Shown: positions 53,363 through 60,795 of the stretch, piece after piece | Position numbering within the stretch: position 1 is the stretch's first letter | How the letters are laid out: the number at the start of each line of letters is the position of its first letter | Program-made: the position numbers and the translations under genes | Notes under the pieces: model-generated | What the model saw: only the letters and a program-made list of their open reading frames with translations | Told to the model about the DNA's origin: nothing | Database searches by the model: none | DNA from: Rhodospirillaceae bacterium | GTDB taxonomy: Bacteria; Pseudomonadota; Alphaproteobacteria; Rhodospirillales; Rhodospirillaceae | DNA length: 64,000 nt | Assembly (NCBI GenBank): GCA_002737725.1 | Contig: NSIP01000001.1 | Location: 398,921-462,920, forward strand | Direction of reading: 5' to 3'

Positions 53363-56300
53363 ATGAATTTCCTTATCGCTCTCGCGGCCGGAAGGCCACG
53401 TGTCGTCTTTTCAGTGCTGGCCATGCTTTTAATTGCTGGCACCGTTGCATTCTTGACGATGCCGCGCGAAGCGATGCCCACTGTTCCGATCCCCATCGTC
53501 ATGGCCAGCGTCGCGCTTGACGGCGTCTCCCCTAGTGATGCCGAGCGCCTTGTGGCGCGGCCCATGGAAGAGCAGTTCCAGAGTCTCGATGGTTTGAAGG
53601 AAATGCGCGCCACCGCTTTCCAGGGAGGGGCGAGCATTGTCCTTGAGTTCGATGCCAACGTCGAAACGGAAGATGCGATGAACGATGTTCGCGCAGCGAT
53701 GGATCGTGTTCGACCCTTATTACCCGATCAAGTCCGCGAACCCATGGTGCGCGAGTTGGACTTTACGCAACGCCCCGTGTTGACCATTTCGCTGGCCGCT
53801 GACTTGCCCGAGCGCACTTTGCTCAAATTTGCGCGCGATCTCCGTGATCGTATCACCAGTTTGCCCGCCGTCTTGAATGTTGACATTTCCGGGGTGCGCG
53901 AAGAGCAGGTTGAGATTGTCATTGATCCGCTCATCGCTCAGAATTATGGCATTAATCAAGACGAACTTTTCAGGCTCGTCAGTCGCTCGAACCGACTGGT
54001 TGCGGCGGGCGAGCTTGAAACCGACCGCGGTCGTTTCTCGGTCACAGTGCCGGGGCTGTTTGAAAGTCTCGACGACATCTACAATTTGCCCGTCAAAAGC
54101 TCACTGACCGCCGTCGTAAAGCTCAAGGATATTGCCGAGATCCGCCGAACCTTCAAAGATCGCACTACCTATGTTCGGGTCAACGGCAAGCCTGCTGTTT
54201 CGGTCGATGTGACAAGGCGTGCTGATGCGAACGTTGTCGAGATGTCGCAAGGCATTCGAACCATCGTCAACGAGTTTAGTCGGAAATGGCCAGATAATCT
54301 TACCATTAGCTATCCCGTCGATGACAGTCTGGGGATTACAGGGCGTGTCACAAGCTTGGTGAATGGGGTCATTACATCCATTGTCATTGTTATGGCTGTG
54401 TGCATGGCTTCGATGGGTATTCGCTCTGGTTTGTTGGTTGGGATCGCAATACCGGGATCATTCCTGACGGGCATTCTTGCGATGTCGTTGCTGGGTATCA
54501 CACTGAACGTGATGGCGTTGTTCGGGCTGATTCTGGCCTGCGGTATGCTGGTCGACGCCGCGATCGTCGTCGTTGAAGCGGCAGACAATTACATGAAGGA
54601 AGGCCAGTCGCCGAAGGTCGCCTACGTGCGCGCGGCACAACGTATGGCCTGGCCGATTATCTCCTCGACACTGACGACAATCGCAGCCTTCGTGCCATTA
54701 CTGCTGTGGCCAGGCTTGACGGGTAAGTTTTTCAGCTACTTGCCGATTACAGTCATCTGCGTGCTCACGGCCTCTCTGGTGATGTCGCTCTACGTTATTC
54801 CTTCCATCGCCATGAAGTTTACCCCCGATCGCACTCAGGCTCGCTCGGTTGCTCGCGTCCGGGCTGCGTCCGCACTGCCGATGTCTAGTGTCGCTGATGA
54901 TGTGGCTATGTTTGCGCAATCACGAGATCGAGGAGCTTTTCGGCGCGTCCTCGAACATTACATGCCGCGGATCAAATCATACTTTATGCGCCTGGGGGCC
55001 AGCGACAAAGATGCCGAGGGTTTGGCCTCGCAAAGCATGACCGAGGCCTGGAATACGTCTGATCGTTTTGATCCGGCGCGGCAAACATCAGCAGGCTGGA
55101 TTTTTTCTCTCGTACGCACGATTCGTCTGCGCGTACTTGGCGGTGTTCACCGTCCCGAGCCCCAAGCCTCGGATCTTTCCGATAACGCCCCGCAAACGGC
55201 CCAGATGATGACGGCTGCTGATCGCCGCTCCGATCCCTTTGATCGCGACATGGATCCGATCACGCGCGGATATGCGTCTCTGTTGCGAGCCGCACTCACG
55301 CATGCGGGCAAAGTTGTGATGATTTCAGTTGTGTTGCTCGTGGTCGTCCTCATGACCTATATGAAATCGGGTAACGGGATTGTCTTCTTTCCAGCCACTG
55401 AGCCTGAGCGCGCGATCATGTTAATCCACGCGCGCGGGAATTTGTCGTTGGAAGAGAAAGATAGCCTCATCCGCGAAATCGAGCGACGCATTCTGGCCGT
55501 CAGTGATTTAGAGGCCGTGTACACCCGGACAGGGCGCCCTGCAGGGGCAGGCGATGTTGCGGCTGATGTCATTGGCCAATTTTCGTTAAGTTTGAAGCCC
55601 TGGGACCAACGTCGTGTCGCCGACGAAGTGCTGGCCGACATCAACGCCCGAGTTGCGAATATTCCAGGGATCGAAATCATTACCGAGAAAATCGGTGGCG
55701 GTCCACCACGCGGCGGGCCACCCGTGGCGCTTGAGGTGAGTTCCAATGATCCCCGTTTGCTTAACGGCACGGTTACACAAATTCGGGCCGCCATGGATAT
55801 CATTGGCGGCTTTACAAACGTGGAAGACAGCCGCCCGTTGCCTGGCATCGAATGGCAGCTACGCGTCAACCGCGAAGAGGCTGCGAAGTATGGGGCAGAT
55901 ATTGCTCTCATCGGCCAATCGGTACAGCTCGTGACTAATGGACTCAAGCTGGGGGCCTATCGTCCCGACGATTCAACCGAAGAGATCGACATCATCGTTC
56001 GCTATCCTCTTGAGCAGCGTTCCATGCGAGCGTTAGACGAGGTGCGCATCGAGACCGCACGCGGGGCCGTTCCCATCTCGAACTTTGTCGAACGAATTCC
56101 CGAACAGCAGGCGGGTGAAATTAGCCGCGTCGACGCTCAACGTGTGATGACCATCAACGCCGACGTCGCGCGTGGCAAGTTTGCAGGTGCTCAAATTGGG
56201 CGCCTCAAGGCGTGGCTCGCGAAGGGTGAGTTAAACCAGAGTGTCCGCGTCTCCTTTAAGGGCGAACAGCGCGATAGCGAAGAAAGTGGTAGCTTTCTGG

Positions 56301-56905
56301 GGCAAGCCCTTCTGCTTGCGCTCTTTCTGATCGCGATTGTTTTGCTGATGCAGTTCGACAGCTTTTTTGTCGTTTTCTTGGTTCTCACAGCCGTTGTGAT
56401 GTCGACGATTGGCGTCTTTCTAGGACTGTTGATTTTTGATCAGCCATTTAGCGTGGTGATGACAGGAATCGGCGTGATTACGCTTGCGGGCATTGTGGTC
56501 AATAATAACATTATTCTCATTGATGCCTATCAAGAGATCGCGCACTCTACTTTTACTTCGTTTGATGCAGCGCTGCGCACGGGCATCGAGCGCCTGCGCC
56601 CGGTCCTCTTAACCACCGGCACAACGATTGTTGGCCTTCTGCCCATGGCTTTGGGCATGAACATTGACTTCTTCGCGCGGACTTTCTCCATCGGCGATCC
56701 TTCCAGTGGCTGGTGGGCGTATCTGGCCCAAGCCATTGTCTACGGCTTGACGTTTTCGACAGTACTGACTTTAATTGTGACACCCTGTGCGCTGTTGGTG
56801 CGTGAAAATGCCAGGTTGTGGTGGCGCAAGGTGTGGGCCCGGATCACACGATCAGCGAGCCCTGAGCCGACGACGCGCGCGCCCATGCCCGAGGCGGCAG
56901 AGTAG
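53363..56905 (+). CDS. RND (HAE1-type) efflux permease with an inserted ECF-sigma-like domain
   Basis: Predicted protein of 1180 residues; usual HAE1 permeases have about 1030. The first half has TM1, a periplasmic porter loop (REAMPTVPIPIVMASVALDG, VARPMEEQFQSLDGLKEM) and TM2-6 including LILACGMLVDAAIVVVEAAD, where the common VDDA is VDAA. After TM6 (residue about 490) comes an insertion to about residue 630, then the amphipathic helix and TM7 (GYASLLRAALTHAGKVVMIS), the second porter loop and TM8-12 (ITLAGIVVNNNIILIDAYQE, with Asn where many have Lys). The frame is unbroken across the insertion. No membrane-fusion or outer-membrane partner gene adjoins. It is cotranscribed with chrR. Confidence 0.92.
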   Translation: MNFLIALAAGRPRVVFSVLAMLLIAGTVAFLTMPREAMPTVPIPIVMASVALDGVSPSDAERLVARPMEEQFQSLDGLKEMRATAFQGGASIVLEFDANVETEDAMNDVRAAMDRVRPLLPDQVREPMVRELDFTQRPVLTISLAADLPERTLLKFARDLRDRITSLPAVLNVDISGVREEQVEIVIDPLIAQNYGINQDELFRLVSRSNRLVAAGELETDRGRFSVTVPGLFESLDDIYNLPVKSSLTAVVKLKDIAEIRRTFKDRTTYVRVNGKPAVSVDVTRRADANVVEMSQGIRTIVNEFSRKWPDNLTISYPVDDSLGITGRVTSLVNGVITSIVIVMAVCMASMGIRSGLLVGIAIPGSFLTGILAMSLLGITLNVMALFGLILACGMLVDAAIVVVEAADNYMKEGQSPKVAYVRAAQRMAWPIISSTLTTIAAFVPLLLWPGLTGKFFSYLPITVICVLTASLVMSLYVIPSIAMKFTPDRTQARSVARVRAASALPMSSVADDVAMFAQSRDRGAFRRVLEHYMPRIKSYFMRLGASDKDAEGLASQSMTEAWNTSDRFDPARQTSAGWIFSLVRTIRLRVLGGVHRPEPQASDLSDNAPQTAQMMTAADRRSDPFDRDMDPITRGYASLLRAALTHAGKVVMISVVLLVVVLMTYMKSGNGIVFFPATEPERAIMLIHARGNLSLEEKDSLIREIERRILAVSDLEAVYTRTGRPAGAGDVAADVIGQFSLSLKPWDQRRVADEVLADINARVANIPGIEIITEKIGGGPPRGGPPVALEVSSNDPRLLNGTVTQIRAAMDIIGGFTNVEDSRPLPGIEWQLRVNREEAAKYGADIALIGQSVQLVTNGLKLGAYRPDDSTEEIDIIVRYPLEQRSMRALDEVRIETARGAVPISNFVERIPEQQAGEISRVDAQRVMTINADVARGKFAGAQIGRLKAWLAKGELNQSVRVSFKGEQRDSEESGSFLGQALLLALFLIAIVLLMQFDSFFVVFLVLTAVVMSTIGVFLGLLIFDQPFSVVMTGIGVITLAGIVVNNNIILIDAYQEIAHSTFTSFDAALRTGIERLRPVLLTTGTTIVGLLPMALGMNIDFFARTFSIGDPSSGWWAYLAQAIVYGLTFSTVLTLIVTPCALLVRENARLWWRKVWARITRSASPEPTTRAPMPEAAE
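54881..55140 (+). other. ECF sigma region-2-like domain embedded in the RND permease
   Basis: Codons 507-593 of the permease start with a Met and read like the N-terminus of an RpoE/ECF11-class sigma factor: VADDVAMFAQSRDRGAF, HYMPRIKSYFMRLGASDKDA, EAWNTSDRFDPARQTS, GWIFSLVRTIRLRVLGG, and then the linker-like HRPEPQASDLSDNAP. Compared from memory with Rhodobacter RpoE, the FDP, WIF and RPEP landmarks align without large gaps. The equivalents of Lys38 and Met42, reported contacts for ChrR, are kept as Lys538 and Met542. Core-binding and -10 recognition residues are degenerate (SQSMTEAW for QDVMATVW, VRTIR for ARNRR). No region 4 helix-turn-helix follows. The domain lies in the TM6-TM7 loop, which is cytoplasmic in this family. 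Confidence 0.85.
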
Positions 56906-56911
56906 TTTTCT

Positions 56912-57517
56912 TTAGCGCGTGAGCCGCAAGACCGCCAACAGCGTCTGAAAAATCAAACGAAGATCTGTTGCAAATGTCGCGCTGCGAATATACGCGGCGC
57001 AAATCTCCAGCTTTTCCGGCATGATGATGTCAATATATGCAGCTTCGGGATCGGCGTATTGCGCCAGCAGTGCTGTTTGATCACGAAATTTGATCGAGGC
57101 TGGGCCTGTCAGTCCTGGCCGTACCGAAAGAACAATCTCGCGCTGCGCAGGCGTCCATTTCTCTACATACTTTGGGACTTCAGGGCGCGGACCGACCAAA
57201 CTCATATCACCGACTAAAACATTGAACAGTTGAGGTAGCTCATCGATCTTGGACTCACGCAGTAAATGTCCCAAAGGCGTGACCCGTGGGTTGTCGCCAA
57301 TGGTCAAGACGGGGCCAGCTGTCGGCTCAGCCCCGGTCATGGTGCGGAATTTGAAGATGCGAAACGGCACGCCGTATCGCCCAATGCGTGTTTGCCGAAA
57401 GAAAACGGGGCCACGCGAGCCTAGCGCGACGGCCAGACCAACGGCAATGAAGAGCGGCGCGAGAATCAACAGGCCGCACGCAGTACCAAAAAAATCAAAA
57501 ACGCGTTTAAGCATCAT
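56912..57517 (-). CDS. Undecaprenyl-phosphate sugar-phosphate transferase
   Basis: Predicted protein of 201 residues. One N-terminal membrane hairpin (KRVFDFFGTACGLLILAPLF) is followed by the catalytic domain: FRIFKFRTM, ESKIDELPQLFNVLVGDMSL, VGPRPEVPKYVEKW and RPGLTGPASIKFRDQ. It would move a sugar-1-phosphate from a UDP-sugar to undecaprenyl phosphate, the first step of surface glycan assembly. It is a compact relative of the C-terminal half of the fusion protein at 50440. It follows the large membrane protein gene at 57553 on the same strand by 35 bases and is probably cotranscribed with it. Confidence 0.92.
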   Translation of the reverse strand: MMLKRVFDFFGTACGLLILAPLFIAVGLAVALGSRGPVFFRQTRIGRYGVPFRIFKFRTMTGAEPTAGPVLTIGDNPRVTPLGHLLRESKIDELPQLFNVLVGDMSLVGPRPEVPKYVEKWTPAQREIVLSVRPGLTGPASIKFRDQTALLAQYADPEAAYIDIIMPEKLEICAAYIRSATFATDLRLIFQTLLAVLRLTR

Positions 57518-57552
57518 CTAAGCTGAGAGAAATGGCGTGGACGGACAACCCA

Positions 57553-59184
57553 TCAGCTCTTACGCTTATAGAGCGTCAGTGTTGATCCGCGGTATTGGGT
57601 GGTGGCTGCGGCTTCGAAGTTTGCCTCAAGCAGCGTCGCTGTTGCTGGTTCAATCGCCACAGCGCCCTCTTGCCACAGGATCAATTCATAGTCGCGCTCG
57701 ACCCAGCGTCGCAGGGTCTCGGCGGTCCATCCGCCGCTCCGCTCGATGGCCGCTGACGCGGATTCGCGTCGTGCTCCGGTCAGGGACGCTGATACGTTGG
57801 CTAAAGATGCCAGGGGCTGAATGCTCAAGGTTGCAAATCGGCGTCCCGCCATGTGCACAGCGTAGGGAAGGGCGGGGAGTTGGTGCATCAGCAAGATCGG
57901 CTCGGACCCTGGGGGTACGCTCTGGCCAATAAAGCGCATAAGGGTCGCGATATCTTCTTGCTCTGCGCCCGGGCGCGGCTGCTTCAACATTTCCGCCGGG
58001 AATGAAATCAGGTCATCACGCATCGCCAGCGTGGGCGCAAAGGTGTTGAGGGCCAGCGCAAAGAAGACGCCGCCAATCATCACCGGCGTGCTGGCCAAAT
58101 TCTTCTGCCGCACCAAGCGTGACAGAAACGCAAGTGTCATCGCCGCCCCCAAAGCGCCGACGGCACTGACCTGGCTCGGGGCCGTGGCAACGCAGGCTTC
58201 ACATCCAGGGACGCGAAACACAACAATCGCAGCAAGTGCAGCAAACAAGTAAATTGGGACGACCCAAAACACGCGCGGACCGCGCAGGGTCAAAGGGATA
58301 ATTAATGCACACAGTAGAAGGGTTCCGTTGTAAGGTAACAAGACACCTTCAAACGCATCTTCTGCGATGCGACTCATGTTAAAATTTGTCACAGCTGGCG
58401 TCATTTGGCCAAGACCGGCAAGATCCAGCAGCGGTGCGATGATCGGGTGATGGAGAAGGAAGACGCTGAACTGATCAGGCAGTGCAAAAACACATACGCC
58501 TATGATCATTGCGATCACGGCGATCGCAATCGCCCCGTGGACCCAGCGCGCTGATCCAACGGCCGCCATGAACACGATCAAAAGAAAAAGCGCGGGCAGC
58601 GCCATGTCTATATTCAGCATCATGATCGCAGTCAGGATTAGGCCCATCGCGACAGATCGCCACACTTTGGGCCGGCCCACGCTGAAGACCAAAAGCCAAA
58701 GCGCAGAGATGACTAACAGCGAGGTCAGCGCAATCGGGCTCACGACTGTGAAGCTGTAGGCGGTGGCGGGCGAGCCGATGAAAATCAACACCGCCGCAGC
58801 CGAGGCCAGGGAGTTGGCAGTTAACTTGCGGCAGAGGGAATACAGCAACACGGCATTCAGCAAGCCAATAAGAACCATGGCAATGCGTGCGGCGGGGGCG
58901 GTCAGTCCAATTTGGGTTTGTAACGCCCCCAAGCTGAAGGGAAACAGCGGCAGGGTTGGTGCAGCATCAGTGGCACTGAAGGGCATCACCGCGCCGGTGA
59001 TGTACCACCACGCCTTGATCAGATACCCAACCTCTTCAAATCCCAAGGCCGCGTTCGTGATCGCGTTCGAAGCCACGGCGGTGTATGCCGCCAAGGCAGC
59101 TAACAACACAAAGCCGACTGGCAGCCAGATGATCAATTTGTTGGGGGAGGTCGCGGCAGGGGCATTACGGCGTGATGGTCTCAT
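57553..59184 (-). CDS. Multispanning GT-C-like membrane protein
   Basis: Predicted protein of 543 residues with about 11 membrane helices in the first 400 residues and a soluble C-terminal domain (about 420-543). The first periplasmic loop contains ALGFEEVGYLIKAWWY, reminiscent of the acidic catalytic motif of PMT/ArnT-like GT-C glycosyltransferases. I see no definite family signature. Its position before a sugar transferase gene supports a role in glycan synthesis or lipid-linked sugar transfer to an acceptor. It is divergent from the similar smaller protein at 59352. Confidence 0.7.
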   Translation of the reverse strand: MRPSRRNAPAATSPNKLIIWLPVGFVLLAALAAYTAVASNAITNAALGFEEVGYLIKAWWYITGAVMPFSATDAAPTLPLFPFSLGALQTQIGLTAPAARIAMVLIGLLNAVLLYSLCRKLTANSLASAAAVLIFIGSPATAYSFTVVSPIALTSLLVISALWLLVFSVGRPKVWRSVAMGLILTAIMMLNIDMALPALFLLIVFMAAVGSARWVHGAIAIAVIAMIIGVCVFALPDQFSVFLLHHPIIAPLLDLAGLGQMTPAVTNFNMSRIAEDAFEGVLLPYNGTLLLCALIIPLTLRGPRVFWVVPIYLFAALAAIVVFRVPGCEACVATAPSQVSAVGALGAAMTLAFLSRLVRQKNLASTPVMIGGVFFALALNTFAPTLAMRDDLISFPAEMLKQPRPGAEQEDIATLMRFIGQSVPPGSEPILLMHQLPALPYAVHMAGRRFATLSIQPLASLANVSASLTGARRESASAAIERSGGWTAETLRRWVERDYELILWQEGAVAIEPATATLLEANFEAAATTQYRGSTLTLYKRKS

Positions 59185-59351
59185 GATGTCCGTAACGCTT
59201 TCTCAAAACACTGTTGCATTGGCGGTTTTTGTTCGAGCACTTCACCAGATAGAGGAGGCTACATGACTCAAAGAAAGACATTTCAAGCCGACTGGTCTTA
59301 TACTGTGGCGCATTCTACCTGCTTCCGCGATCTTGCCAAGGAATCGCGTAC

Positions 59352-60464
59352 GTGACGAGCGCAAAGCCAGCGAACATGGGTGAACGGGTCACAGCTACAG
59401 CCGTGTTCGGCGCGGTGATTGTCCTCTTCGCATTCTATGGGGCTTATTTCGTCCGGACTCTGGTGCCCTTGTCGACCGAGATGGCGGCCTTGGCGATAGC
59501 AAAACAAGGATGGCTCGAGGCCGATACGGCCTATGCCATTATCCTGGCGGGTTGGGGGATGGTCGCGGGCGATGGCCTCATCGCGGCGCGCACACTTTCA
59601 TTGCTCGCTGCGGTTGCGGCTATTGTCCTGGTTTTTCGCATTGGGCGAACGTTGACGCGCGACCCTGTCACGGCATCCTTTCTGACTTTAAGTTTTATCC
59701 TTTATCCACCCCTGGTCGCGACTTTGGTCTGCGCAACGCCCCATGCATTGGTCATGCTCTCAGCGCTGGCCGCACTCGATCTGATGTTATCAGCCTCGCA
59801 ACGCCCGCTTCGTGCTGCGCTTTTATACGGGGGATTGGCCGGTATCATTGTGAGCTTGGCGATGCTCATGGTTCCTTTGGGTGGCGTACTGATGCCGCTG
59901 TGGTTGGTGCTGTGCACGGCCCTTACTGCTCAGCGGCACGCGGTTGCCGTGGCGCTGGTCGTGACTGTTCTTGCGGCAGCTGCAATGGTGGCGCTGGGAA
60001 TCAAAGCCACCGTCATCGATATCGATTTGGCCTCCGCCGGACACGCCAATATCCTGAGTGCGTTGATCATGCCCTATGCCATGGTCCCTGTGACAATGCT
60101 GTTGGGAGCCCTGACGGTTTTTTCGCCGACTGTGCGTGGGGCGGTTGGTTACGGTCGAGCCATTACCATCTTGAGCGCCCCCCTCGCTCTTTACGCCATA
60201 CTTTGGGCGGCAGTGGCGGGTGGCGTGCTTGCGTCGGGCCAGCTTGTCACAGCCATGGGCTATGCCATGGTGTTTGTGATTTTTGCGCCGTGGCCGCTCA
60301 TCTTTTGGGTTCGTCACGTCATGCCCCAGGTCAAATCCTTAGGGGCGTGGATCGTTTTCCCGGTGGTGATGTACAGCTGTTTTTGGGCCATCCTGGGCCC
60401 GGTCGACCCCGGGAAATTTCCCTATAGCCACCGACAAGTCCTGCAACCGGCCGTCAGTGACTAG
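59352..60464 (+). CDS. Multispanning membrane protein, possibly GT-C-like
   Basis: Predicted protein of 370 residues with a GTG start at 59352 (in-frame ATG at 59376 is the alternative). About nine hydrophobic helices are visible and hardly any soluble domain. The first loop reads LSTEMAALAIAKQGWLEADT, comparable to the acidic first loop of its divergent neighbour, and the helices that follow (RTLSLLAAVAAIVLVFRIGR) fit the GT-C pattern. It is shorter than known GT39/GT83 enzymes. A glycan-related function is inferred only from context. Confidence 0.65.
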   Translation: MTSAKPANMGERVTATAVFGAVIVLFAFYGAYFVRTLVPLSTEMAALAIAKQGWLEADTAYAIILAGWGMVAGDGLIAARTLSLLAAVAAIVLVFRIGRTLTRDPVTASFLTLSFILYPPLVATLVCATPHALVMLSALAALDLMLSASQRPLRAALLYGGLAGIIVSLAMLMVPLGGVLMPLWLVLCTALTAQRHAVAVALVVTVLAAAAMVALGIKATVIDIDLASAGHANILSALIMPYAMVPVTMLLGALTVFSPTVRGAVGYGRAITILSAPLALYAILWAAVAGGVLASGQLVTAMGYAMVFVIFAPWPLIFWVRHVMPQVKSLGAWIVFPVVMYSCFWAILGPVDPGKFPYSHRQVLQPAVSD

Positions 60465-60795
60465 CGTTGGTAGTTTGGTGGGGCATGAAGGCCTAACGTA
60501 TTGATTTATATGAGAAATTTTTTTTGACCCCCCGCAAACGTGAGGGTCGCTGCGCGTATGGATGTTCAAAAAACTTCTAAGCCTATGATTTATAGCATAT
60601 TTATTAAGATTCATGGGTCAGGCTCAAAATTTATGCGTTGCTAATGCGGATAGACTGGACTCTGAAATCCCAATGGTCATATACAACTACGAAGCGGTGT
60701 CACGGCCCGCTCTTTTGTTCCTGACGGTCACTTCTGGGTCTTTCCTCCAGCGGCAATTTCCGCGTGGATTGTTTTGCTGTCACTAAGTCGGACCC
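60465..60795. other. Intergenic region upstream of the subtilase gene
   Basis: These 331 bases are richer in A+T than their surroundings and hold no convincing reading frame. A weak hairpin (GACCC near 60527 with GGGTC near 60543) could end transcription of the preceding membrane protein gene. A promoter for the subtilase is likely in the last 150 bases but I could not fix its boxes. Confidence 0.45.

Noticed and set aside
54881-55303. A separate sigma factor gene nested inside the RND gene, starting at the Met at 54881
   Set aside because: The frame is the same as the permease and has no stop after the sigma-like part; it runs into TM7 and there is no region 4. No convincing ribosome site precedes 54881. 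A fused domain explains the sequence better.
59510-60427. 305-codon plus-strand frame in another phase of the membrane protein at 59352
   Set aside because: The hydrophobic product of the chosen frame is protein-like, whereas this frame gives a Gly/His/Cys/Arg-rich sequence without structure.
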